A DNA stretch of 10,843 nucleotides from Benthicola sp039584685 (GTDB lineage: Bacteria > Gemmatimonadota > Gemmatimonadetes > Palauibacterales > Palauibacteraceae): assembly GCA_039584685.1 (NCBI GenBank), contig JBDGXI010000065.1:1-10843 (forward strand). Reading direction: 5' to 3'. The notes under the pieces are model-generated. The model was not told the origin of the DNA, did not search any database, and saw only the letters and a program-made list of their open reading frames with translations. The position numbers were made by a program, and so were the translations under genes. Below are positions 1 through 4,880 of the stretch, one piece after another. Each line of letters begins with the position of its first letter. The stretch's first letter is position 1.

Positions 1-34
1 CGAGAAGCACGGCCAGAAATACACGACGGAACAC
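1..34 (-). CDS. 5' end of an exported protein (partial)
   Basis: Only the first 11 codons lie in the window, reading MFRRVFLAVLL from a GTG start. The two arginines followed by a hydrophobic run look like the beginning of a signal peptide. The start is chosen because it sits just after GAGGTGAAGC, the same ribosome-binding-site context seen before the lipoprotein genes starting at 942 and 1247. The whole upstream leader of those genes is also repeated here. By analogy it is probably another small lipoprotein, but the body of the protein is outside the window, so no function can be given. Confidence 0.6.
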   Translation of the reverse strand, partial: MFRRVFLAVLL

Positions 35-98
35 GCTTCACCTCGAATTCACGGAGGGGGCACCGTGAGTCGACCGGGGCAGAGTCAAGCGAGAGTCA
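35..98 (-). promoter_or_regulatory. Shared lipoprotein leader, copy 1
   Basis: Read on the minus strand, this leader has two TGACTC boxes 11 bases apart (93-98 and 82-87). A perfect TCACGG/CCGTGA palindrome follows (63-68 and 49-54, 8-base loop), then the ribosome binding site GAGGTGAA next to the GTG at 34. The CCTC at 54-57 can pair with the GAGG of the binding site at 41-44. The same order and spacing occur upstream of the genes starting at 942 and 1247. The TTGACT-like boxes have no good -10 element at 16-18 bases, so they look more like activator sites than a -35. The role is inferred. Confidence 0.5.
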
Positions 99-137
99 GG
101 CGACTTCGCGTGAGCGTGGCGGGATGAGAGGGTGAGG

Positions 138-497
138 CTACGGACACATGAAATCGTTTGTCGGGGAGCAGCTCACGAGATTGGCCACTATAAAGCCAAC
201 TGCAACCGCTGCCGCGACAATGGTGCCCACGGCGATCACGGTCTGTTCTGTGTTCAGGTTCATGCCCTCAATCTCGGCTACCTGGAACAATGAGATGGCG
301 CTCGCGTCCTTGCCCTTAAGGCTATCGGCTTCTACTCGGGGATCGCTGATCACTTCGCGTTCTCCGTCTATTGTCCAGACGCGGACCTTCCCGTAGTAGC
401 CAACCTCACCGGGTCCAATCGGCGTGTAGTTGTAGCAGGCCGTCACCCAGACGAACAGGCAGGCCAGGGCCAGCGAGACAAGACGCGATCTATACAC
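138..497 (-). CDS. Small lipoprotein with C-terminal membrane helix
   Basis: The 119-residue protein starts with a signal sequence (about residues 2-20) ending in VTAC, so Cys21 is the likely lipidated residue. A short polar domain follows (about 30-85) with the pattern VRVWTIDGE...DPRVEADSLKG...I.L..VAEIE. Then comes a hydrophobic segment (about 87-109) and a short tail with two Cys. I know this pattern as a recurrent small-lipoprotein style in Gemmatimonadota-like genomes, but no function is established. The GTG at 497 is preferred because AGGAG lies 4 bases upstream in the context AGGAGAACCGTG, which resembles its neighbours' starts. An ATG at 512 overlapping the upstream stop is the alternative. 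The upstream gene ends at 505, so the two are probably co-transcribed; this gene lacks its own copy of the shared leader. Confidence 0.7.
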   Translation of the reverse strand: MYRSRLVSLALACLFVWVTACYNYTPIGPGEVGYYGKVRVWTIDGEREVISDPRVEADSLKGKDASAISLFQVAEIEGMNLNTEQTVIAVGTIVAAAVAVGFIVANLVSCSPTNDFMCP

Positions 498-504
498 GGT
501 TCTC

Positions 505-942
505 CTACTCATCCGGGAGGCAAACCGCGTCTCGGGCGGTAGTCCCAATTACGAGATCGAACTGCTGATCACCAGGCCGGCAGTCAACCTCCTCAGCCGC
601 AGAGATCGGTGGCACTCCGCTATCGGCGCGAGCCTGCACGGTCAAGTATCTGGGACAACTGACCGAGGCCTCGACCTCGTAGCGACCCTCTGCGTCCGTC
701 AGATCGCTGCCATAAATCCTCCGGTCGCATCCGAAGTCAAAAGACCCTTCCGAGAGGGGTGGATCGCAGTAGAAGTGATCCAGTATGACCGAAACTCCGA
801 CCGCCGGTCTGCAGTCTGTCCATACCACGACTCCGCTTACCCGAACGGTGGCCTCGAAGCCGGTTGGTCCAGTAGAGGACTCGCCGGAGCAGCCGAGCGT
901 CAGAATGGCCAGGGCTAGCGAGGAAGTATGACCTCTGATCAA
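505..942 (-). CDS. Lipoprotein with carboxypeptidase-regulatory-like (Ig fold) domain
   Basis: The 145-residue protein has a short signal peptide ending in TLGC (Cys18 as lipidation site), then a Ser/Gly/Thr linker. Residues about 29-125 form a likely beta-sandwich. The run VSGVVVWTDCRPAVGVSVIL, then TDAEGRYEVEASVSC and LTVQARADSG, is the usual pattern of carboxypeptidase-regulatory-like (CarboxypepD_reg) domains: 'G.V....G..V' followed by 'TDA.G.Y'. It contains six or more Cys, which may form disulfides in the exported domain. The start is TTG, supported by GGAGG six bases upstream and by the leader shared with genes starting at 34 and 1247. The stop overlaps an alternative ATG of the next gene, so the two probably form an operon. 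Partner and ligand are unknown. Confidence 0.75.
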   Translation of the reverse strand: MIRGHTSSLALAILTLGCSGESSTGPTGFEATVRVSGVVVWTDCRPAVGVSVILDHFYCDPPLSEGSFDFGCDRRIYGSDLTDAEGRYEVEASVSCPRYLTVQARADSGVPPISAAEEVDCRPGDQQFDLVIGTTARDAVCLPDE

Positions 943-943
943 T

Positions 944-1005
944 GTTCACCTCCAGTTCACGGAGGAGGCACCGTGAGATTGCGCGGCAGCGTCACGGGCG
1001 CGTCA
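944..1005 (-). promoter_or_regulatory. Shared lipoprotein leader, copy 2
   Basis: On the minus strand there are two TGACGC boxes 11 bases apart (1000-1005 and 989-994), a perfect TCACGG/CCGTGA palindrome (971-976 and 957-962), and the ribosome binding site GGAGG (949-953). CCTCC at 961-965 can pair with that binding site across a 7-base loop, which would block translation of the gene starting at 942. Distances to the start codon match copies 1 and 3 within one base. The box differs from the other copies by one base (T to G) in both repeats, a matched change that suggests the two boxes are read together. Confidence 0.5.
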
Positions 1006-1007
1006 CG

Positions 1008-1247
1008 CTAGTTCCGCGAGGGGCGGCGGGATGAGCTACCTGGTCGGCACGTGACGTGGTAGGGTGCCAGTGGCGTTCCGCAAATGGACCCGTCCCGGTA
1101 AACGGACCCGTCGAGGACGGTCTCCAAGGGGGTAGATGGCGGTGGCCCCGTCACGCAGAAGTTACAGGGGCCCCCTTCTCCCCAGATGGAGGGAGCGCAG
1201 CCGCCGAGAACGAGGGCGAGGGTCAGAATCATAATGTATCGCTTCAC
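1008..1247 (-). CDS. Small Cys-containing lipoprotein
   Basis: The 79-residue protein opens with a clear lipoprotein signal, MKRYIMILTLALVLGGC, where LGGC is a good lipobox and Cys17 the lipidation site. The mature part has about 62 residues, rich in Gly/Pro/Ser, with further Cys (CNFC, SICG, VTCRPG) and a basic SSSRRPSR end. No domain is recognised. The GTG start is chosen because GGAGGTGAACC lies directly upstream and the shared leader precedes it. It is the most upstream gene of the minus-strand lipoprotein cluster and is separated from the next gene by that gene's own leader. The polar mature part could be truncated relative to relatives; this cannot be judged here. Confidence 0.62.
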   Translation of the reverse strand: MKRYIMILTLALVLGGCAPSIWGEGGPCNFCVTGPPPSTPLETVLDGSVYRDGSICGTPLAPYHVTCRPGSSSRRPSRN

Positions 1248-1311
1248 GGTTCACCTCCGATCACTGGAGGGGGCACGCTGAATCTAGCGTGGCAGAGTCA
1301 AGTGGGAGTCA
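1248..1311 (-). promoter_or_regulatory. Shared lipoprotein leader, copy 3
   Basis: Reading the minus strand, two TGACTC boxes lie 11 bases apart (1306-1311 and 1295-1300). A degraded version of the palindrome comes next, then GGAGG (1254-1258) followed by TGAACC and the GTG start at 1247. CCTCC at 1266-1270 can pair with the GGAGG across a 7-base loop, as in copy 2. The palindrome is imperfect here while the binding-site pairing is kept, which favours the second hairpin as the functional one. Confidence 0.5.
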
Positions 1312-1403
1312 AAGCGAAGCGCCCGGCGTGCCGCCGCAGGCATTTGAACCTTGGCGGGACTATAGGGTGTGCAAGGGAGCCTGCCTGCAAACAGCCAGCA
1401 ACG

Positions 1404-1422
1404 CGCAGGAGGGCCTCAGAGC
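1404..1422. repeat. 19-base direct repeat, copy A
   Basis: An exact 19-base sequence, CGCAGGAGGGCCTCAGAGC, occurs here and again in the same orientation at 1965-1983. The preceding bases are also similar (roughly AGCAnC before the repeat in both). The two copies bracket the pair of tiny membrane-protein genes. No transposase or typical element end is visible, so its nature is unknown. Confidence 0.6.
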
Positions 1423-1464
1423 GGGATCGGCGGTTCTGTGCGTGACACCGAGTAAGGGGGAATG

Positions 1465-1677
1465 ATGGCCCTTAAGGACTGGATTCAGGGGTGGAGTGTC
1501 GGGCAATACGTGGTCACGACGATAGGCAGCTTAGTCGTCGGGTGGTTCTTCGCGGCGAATATATCCCACAGTGACGCGCAGATGTTCGTCGTAGGAGCCT
1601 TCTTGACTATCTGGATCTGGCTGCCGATTGGCTTCATATGGTTCGAGCGCCAGAAGCCGCCCAGCCCTCCGGCGTAA
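1465..1677 (+). CDS. Small two-helix membrane protein
   Basis: The 70-residue protein (MALKDWIQGW...) has two hydrophobic segments, about residues 15-33 and 40-61, separated by a short polar turn (SHSDAQ), and ends in a Pro-rich tail (PPSPPA). It is likely an inner-membrane hairpin with both ends on the same side. The second of two adjacent ATG codons is chosen because AAGGGGG lies at a normal distance from it, whereas it almost touches the first ATG at 1462. No family is recognised. It sits with another tiny membrane protein (1793-1906) between two copies of a 19-base repeat, beside a tRNA gene, a context typical of accessory DNA. Confidence 0.55.
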   Translation: MALKDWIQGWSVGQYVVTTIGSLVVGWFFAANISHSDAQMFVVGAFLTIWIWLPIGFIWFERQKPPSPPA

Positions 1678-1792
1678 CCCTTCCGCCTGCGCTTCCAGGT
1701 CGCGTGGTAGCAGTCGTCTCACTTCCTCGCTGTTGTCCATACGGCTACGTTCACGTCCCGCTATGATCGGTCCATCAACAGGGGGCACAGTG

Positions 1793-1906
1793 ATGTGGAG
1801 CTTCGTCGCAATCGTGACGATTCTGTCGTTTGCTGCCGCGTATATCCTGTTCGCCCATGTGGTCCTAAAGCTCATCAAGAAGTGGCGGGACAACTATACG
1901 GGCTGA
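1793..1906 (+). CDS. Very small single-helix membrane protein
   Basis: This 37-residue reading frame encodes MWSFVAIVTILSFAAAYILF followed by AHVVLKLIKKWRDNYTG. That is one transmembrane helix (about residues 3-26) with a basic amphipathic C-terminus (KLIKKWR), so the C-terminus is probably cytoplasmic by the positive-inside rule. GGGGG lies about 7 bases before the ATG, a context similar to the gene starting at 1465. A longer in-frame extension upstream is Arg/Ser-rich and looks non-coding, so the short start is preferred. The function is unknown; a toxin-like or regulatory small membrane protein is possible but not shown. Confidence 0.45.
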   Translation: MWSFVAIVTILSFAAAYILFAHVVLKLIKKWRDNYTG

Positions 1907-1964
1907 TGCGATAGGACCGCTTGCGGCCCTCCACCGCATCCCGCCCGCCGCCGTGCGAGCAGCC

Positions 1965-1983
1965 CGCAGGAGGGCCTCAGAGC
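1965..1983. repeat. 19-base direct repeat, copy B
   Basis: This is an exact second copy of the 19-base repeat found at 1404-1422, in the same orientation and 561 bases away. It lies just downstream of the 37-residue membrane-protein gene. Confidence 0.6.
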
Positions 1984-2075
1984 TTGGTGAGAGGAATCCT
2001 CCAGATCATGCCGCAACGTGCGCTAGGAAGCGTCAGGACGCATCTGATGGGCGCTCCAGCAGGGACCTCTGATAC

Positions 2076-2105
2076 CCCCGTTGACCCAACCCGACCGGGG
2101 CTTTT
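2076..2105 (+). terminator. Possible intrinsic terminator
   Basis: CCCCG (2076-2080) can pair with CGGGG (2096-2100), followed directly by CTTTTT. A small inner GTTG/CAAC stem is possible. The stem is short and the loop long, so it is only a candidate for ending transcripts of the small plus-strand genes upstream. Confidence 0.35.
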
Positions 2106-2223
2106 TCACGTCCGTCTGAGGCGTGTGGCCCGTTTGGAAGTTACCCCAACCGCTACCCCAGGCGAAGCTGCCGATCCGAGCGGGGATCAGCGTAACGCAT
2201 TATAGGTCCTGCTGTTACCTGAA

Positions 2224-2296
2224 TGACCGGGGTGGGGATCGAACCCACGACCTACGGATTAAAAGTCCGTTGCTCTGCCAACTGAGCTACCCGGTC
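2224..2296 (-). tRNA. tRNA-Lys (anticodon TTT)
   Basis: The minus strand folds as a full cloverleaf. The acceptor stem is GACCGGG/CCCGGTC and the D arm GCTC...GAGC. The anticodon stem ACGGA/TCCGT has loop CTTTTAA, giving anticodon TTT (Lys). The T arm is GTGGG-TTCGATC-CCCAC. The discriminator base is A at 2224. CCA is not encoded; the next bases are TTC. The 5' 17 bases of this gene recur at 2387-2403. Confidence 0.96.
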
Positions 2297-2342
2297 TTGT
2301 TTGTGTTACCAGATCTTATTGTGCGCCACGATGCTCTGCCCC

Positions 2343-2361
2343 GTCGTGACGCAGTCACGAC
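2343..2361. repeat. Perfect 8-bp inverted repeat
   Basis: GTCGTGAC and GTCACGAC are separated by GCA, an 8-bp perfect hairpin. It is followed at once by a GC-rich segment, GAGCGCGAAGCGCGAG (2367-2382), that can also form a small hairpin. Both lie between the tRNA gene and the second copy of its 5' end. No T-run follows on either strand, so a terminator is unlikely. Confidence 0.5.
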
Positions 2362-2386
2362 CTTCCGAGCGCGAAGCGCGAGGACT

Positions 2387-2403
2387 ACTGAGCTACCCGG
2401 TCT
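2387..2403 (-). repeat. Second copy of the tRNA-Lys 5' end
   Basis: The 17 bases AGACCGGGTAGCTCAGT (minus strand) are identical to the last base before, plus the first 16 bases of, tRNA-Lys at 2281-2297, covering the 5' acceptor strand and start of the D arm. Downstream, short matches to the tRNA recur out of place (AGGTCGTG, GGCAGAGCA), but no cloverleaf can be drawn. It is either a decayed tRNA copy or the outer attachment site of an integrated element. Confidence 0.6.
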
Positions 2404-2414
2404 GCTTGTATCCT

Positions 2415-3056
2415 TCAGAGCCCCCGCAGGAACTCGATCGTATCTCCCGGCTCAGGCCGGATCATGTAGTCCGGGTCCGCCTCCGCGTACCGGATGACCT
2501 TGTCCGAGTCCACGACGAAGCGGGCCGGCATCGGAAGCCGCCAAGTGTCGTCCCCGTTGTACTCGGCCAGGTCGATCCCGAACCCCAGATACAGCTCCCG
2601 AAATGCATCGGAGAAGGTCCAGGTGAGGCCGTACTGCTCGGCGATCGCGTTTCCCGGATCGGCGAGCACCTCGAACCGCCAGCCCCGCTCCGCCCTGAAT
2701 TCCCTGCTGTGGCTGACCGTCTGGGGCGAAATCGCGACCAGGTCCGATCCTGCTTCCAGTACCTCATCATAGGCTTTGTTCAGAGCTTCCAGCTCCGCAT
2801 TGCAGTACGGTCACCAGCGGCCCCGGTAGAAGGTCAGGATCACCGGACCGCGGGCGATGAGGGAATCGAGCGAGACCGTGCTCCCGCCCGTCGCTTCCAG
2901 GGCGAAACCCGGCGCCCCGTCGCCGACCTTCAGAGCCCGGTCAGCCAGGCCTGAAGCGCGCAGATCGGCGATGAAACCGTGTATCGCTGCCGCCGCTTCC
3001 GGCGCCTGCCCGGTGAGACTGTCATTGATCGCCTGGAGCCGTCTCGCGAGACTCAT
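2415..3056 (-). CDS. AhpC/TSA peroxiredoxin-like probable selenoprotein (in-frame UGA)
   Basis: Read through one TGA at 2811-2813, this is a 213-residue protein of the thioredoxin-fold AhpC/TSA family. Residues about 45-81 (VGDGAPGFALEATGG...GPVILTFYRGRW) are the usual first half. UGA at residue 82 is followed by P-Y-C, so the motif is W-U-P-Y-C where relatives have W-C-P-Y-C. The frame continues without a stop through LVAISPQT, FEVLADPGNAIAEQYGL and FVVDSDKVIRYAE to residue 213. Family knowledge says the residue at the UGA is the catalytic (peroxidatic) Cys, so Sec there would act on peroxides or disulfides. A SECIS-like hairpin follows the UGA. The ATG start has AAGGAG 8 bases upstream. Alternatives are a nonsense mutation or a sequencing error, but both halves are well preserved. 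The 3' end lies 12 bases from the tRNA remnant. Confidence 0.8.
2781..2797 (-). promoter_or_regulatory. Candidate bacterial SECIS hairpin
   Basis: In the mRNA, CGGAGCU and AGCUCUG form a 7-bp stem (one G-U pair) closing a GGA loop. The first loop G is the 21st base after the in-frame UGA. Bacterial SECIS elements known from formate dehydrogenase genes lie within the coding sequence directly after the UGA, with a G at the start of the loop and a UGA-to-loop distance of about 16-37 bases, so the position and loop fit. The bulged U of the E. coli element is not seen. Function is inferred. Confidence 0.6.
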
Positions 3057-3163
3057 TCAGAGATCTCCTTTTCTCCTCTGCCCTCGCGTCCGTACGCGCC
3101 GGCCCCGAACGCTCATGGTCCTCTCCCCGCCCGGGGTACGATGCCTGCGAATATAGCCCGCCA

Positions 3164-3442
3164 TCAACGCTCCGCCACGCGCCGCCCGAGACGCGTGGGC
3201 CGCAGATCCTCTCGTCGCAGCACTCGATTGCGCTCCCGCTCCTCGGCGAGGCACGTCTCGTGACAGCGCAGACCCTCGGTGTCCGGGTACACGAGCGGAC
3301 ACACCGGCACCCATTCGTCAGGCTCCCCGTCGGCCACCACCGCGTGGCAGATCGGACAGGCCTCTCCGGTTCCTTCTGCTCTCGTGTGGGTCACTCGCCC
3401 ATGTCGCTCCGGGGTCGGTCGTGCGCAACGGCTCGGTTCCAA
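3164..3442 (-). CDS. Small Cys-rich putative zinc-binding protein
   Basis: The predicted protein has 92 residues from a TTG start. It has CPIC, then a lone Cys (VPVCPL) and CHETC, in the run CPICHAVVADGEPDEWVPVC ... RCHETCLAEERER. This spacing of two pairs of Cys, with His nearby, is like a treble-clef or zinc-ribbon site. The C-terminal third is charged and helical, rich in Arg/Glu. No named family is recognised. The TTG has AGAGG 4 bases upstream; a GTG near residue 17 is an alternative that would drop a low-complexity N-terminus. It is divergent from the dehydratase gene, with about 50 bases between the two starts, so they may share a control region. Confidence 0.5.
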   Translation of the reverse strand: MEPSRCARPTPERHGRVTHTRAEGTGEACPICHAVVADGEPDEWVPVCPLVYPDTEGLRCHETCLAEERERNRVLRREDLRPTRLGRRVAER

Positions 3443-3492
3443 GTAACCTCTATCAGGTGAGCCGGCTCAGCAAGAAACCTGGAGACGCTCCG

Positions 3493-4446
3493 ATGTCCCC
3501 GCTCCCTGATTTCCACTCCAACTGTCACGCCGCCGCCGCTCGCATCGCGGCCCACATCCGGCACACGCCAGTCGAGTACTCGCATGTCCTGAGCGAGGCT
3601 AGCGGGGCGAACGTCTACCTCAAGCTGGAGAACCTGCAGACCACCGGTTCCTTCAAGCTTCGGGGAGCCACCAATGCGCTGATGTCGCTCGCTGATGAGG
3701 CCACCGGGGTCGTAGCCGCTTCCTCGGGCAATCACGGGATGGCCGTGGCGCACGCAGCCCGGATCGCCGGACTCGACGCCCTGATCTTCGTGCCCGAGGC
3801 CGCCTCCTCCTCAAAAGTGGGAGCGATCGAGGCCCTGGGTGCGGAGATAAGGCGCGTAAGCGGAGACCCCGTCCTCGCGGAGAACGCTGCGCGTGAGCGC
3901 GCGGCGGAGGCCGGACTACCTTATCTCTCGCCGTACAACGACCCCCTCGTCATCGCTGGACAGGGCACCGTCGGCGTGGAGTTGGCCTCCGATCTCGACC
4001 GCATCGACGTGGTGTTCGCGTCCCTCGGAGGCGGCGGCCTGATCTCAGGCATGGGCGGGTACCTGAAGGTCACCCGGGACATCCAAGTCGTGGCCTGTTC
4101 CCCGATCAACTCGGCTGTGATGCACGAGTCGATGCGGGCCGGGCGCATCCTGGACATCACCTCGTTTCCGACGCTGTCGGACGGGACGGCAGGCGGCGTC
4201 GAGCCGGGCGCGATCACGTTCGACCTGTGCCGTGAGATCGTGGACGAGTCACTCACGGTGACCGAGGACGAGATCCGGGTGGCCATGCGCCTGATAATCG
4301 GGCGTCACCACACCCTGATCGAGGGCGCCGCCGCCGTGGCCGTGGCGGGTTTTCTCCAGACTGCGGATCGCTGGGCCGGTCAGGAAGTGGCGATCGTGCT
4401 GTGCGGAGCGAACGTGGGGACCGCGGTGTTGAAGAAGGTGCTGTAG
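3493..4446 (+). CDS. PLP-dependent threonine/serine dehydratase (threonine ammonia-lyase type)
   Basis: The 317-residue protein is a fold-type II PLP enzyme. SFKLRGA (residues 53-59) carries Lys55, which should form the Schiff base. SSGNHG (77-82) is the substrate/carboxylate loop and SLGGGGLISG (177-186) the phosphate-binding Gly loop. CGAN (304-307) replaces the common SGGN, with Cys304 contacting the pyridine nitrogen region. The length fits the short catabolic type without a C-terminal ACT domain, so allosteric isoleucine control is not expected. The likely reaction is deamination of L-threonine (or L-serine) to 2-oxobutyrate (or pyruvate). The related hydroxyectoine-pathway enzyme EutB has similar motifs and is an alternative, but no ectoine genes are seen here. 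The ATG at 3493 has GGAG 8 bases upstream; upstream in-frame starts add sequence unlike the family. Confidence 0.88.
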   Translation: MSPLPDFHSNCHAAAARIAAHIRHTPVEYSHVLSEASGANVYLKLENLQTTGSFKLRGATNALMSLADEATGVVAASSGNHGMAVAHAARIAGLDALIFVPEAASSSKVGAIEALGAEIRRVSGDPVLAENAARERAAEAGLPYLSPYNDPLVIAGQGTVGVELASDLDRIDVVFASLGGGGLISGMGGYLKVTRDIQVVACSPINSAVMHESMRAGRILDITSFPTLSDGTAGGVEPGAITFDLCREIVDESLTVTEDEIRVAMRLIIGRHHTLIEGAAAVAVAGFLQTADRWAGQEVAIVLCGANVGTAVLKKVL

Positions 4447-4458
4447 CGCCGCGTCGAT

Positions 4459-4878
4459 TCAGTCCACGCGCACCGGAGTGTATCGGTAACCCACCCAGCA
4501 TCCGGCAATCGCCGCCAGAACCTGCACGAGCAGAGCCGCTGCCAGGCTACGCCCGCCGAAGTACTCCCACGCGGTGATACCCGTCGTCATCCCGCCGAAC
4601 ACCAGGTTCAAGGCGAACCAGGCCACGAAGGTGAACAGGGCCATGGCCGCCCCGTGCAGGACCGGGGCAGCTGCGGATTTGAATCCGACGATGAAGCCGC
4701 CGACGAACCAGCCGAACGCCACGGCCACCGCAAGCGCGATGGTCTCGGCGAGGCCACCCCAGTGCGAGAATCCCGCCCCGGCGAGTAGCAGGAGGACGGC
4801 CGTGGCTACGGCCAGGCCGACGAACCAGCCGAACGCTACCCAGGAAATCTGCACGTTGCGAAGGTGTTCGGAATGCAT
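4459..4878 (-). CDS. Four-helix integral membrane protein of the rnhB operon
   Basis: The 139-residue protein has four hydrophobic segments at about residues 11-35, 43-66, 69-94 and 109-131. The first two helices share the octapeptide VAFGWFVG (14-21 and 53-60), which is also a 21-base exact repeat in the DNA (4699-4719, 4816-4836), so part of the gene probably arose by internal duplication. GGAGG lies 7 bases before the ATG and inside the end of rnhB, whose stop is only 2 bases upstream. Translation is therefore probably coupled, and this is the last gene of the ffh operon. It converges on the dehydratase gene with 12 bases between stops. No family name can be given with confidence. Confidence 0.78.
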   Translation of the reverse strand: MHSEHLRNVQISWVAFGWFVGLAVATAVLLLLAGAGFSHWGGLAETIALAVAVAFGWFVGGFIVGFKSAAAPVLHGAAMALFTFVAWFALNLVFGGMTTGITAWEYFGGRSLAAALLVQVLAAIAGCWVGYRYTPVRVD

Positions 4879-4880
4879 GG

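Larger units (their letters stand above)
1907..2223. other. Gene-poor stretch next to tRNA-Lys
   Basis: No convincing gene is visible in these roughly 317 bases; the open frames crossing it have no ribosome binding site and translate to low-complexity Pro/Arg-rich sequence. It contains the second copy of the 19-base repeat (1965-1983), a possible plus-strand terminator (2076-2105), and two TACCCCA boxes 12 bases apart (2142-2148, 2154-2160). It lies on the 3' side of the tRNA gene, where integrated elements usually join. Confidence 0.5.

Noticed and set aside
1531..1893. Minus-strand open frame opposite the two micro membrane proteins
   Set aside because: It has no clear ribosome binding site and its sequence looks random. 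The plus-strand frames have binding sites and coherent hydrophobic segments. The choice is moderate in certainty, not absolute.
1921..2497. Plus-strand open frames running through the tRNA-Lys gene
   Set aside because: They read through a clear tRNA on the opposite strand and translate to low-complexity sequence.
2415..3056. Two separate genes, or a nonsense-inactivated peroxiredoxin pseudogene
   Set aside because: The only interruption is TGA at the exact catalytic Cys position, the downstream half is intact without further damage, and a SECIS-like hairpin follows. A sequencing error cannot be excluded, but a random stop would rarely hit this codon.
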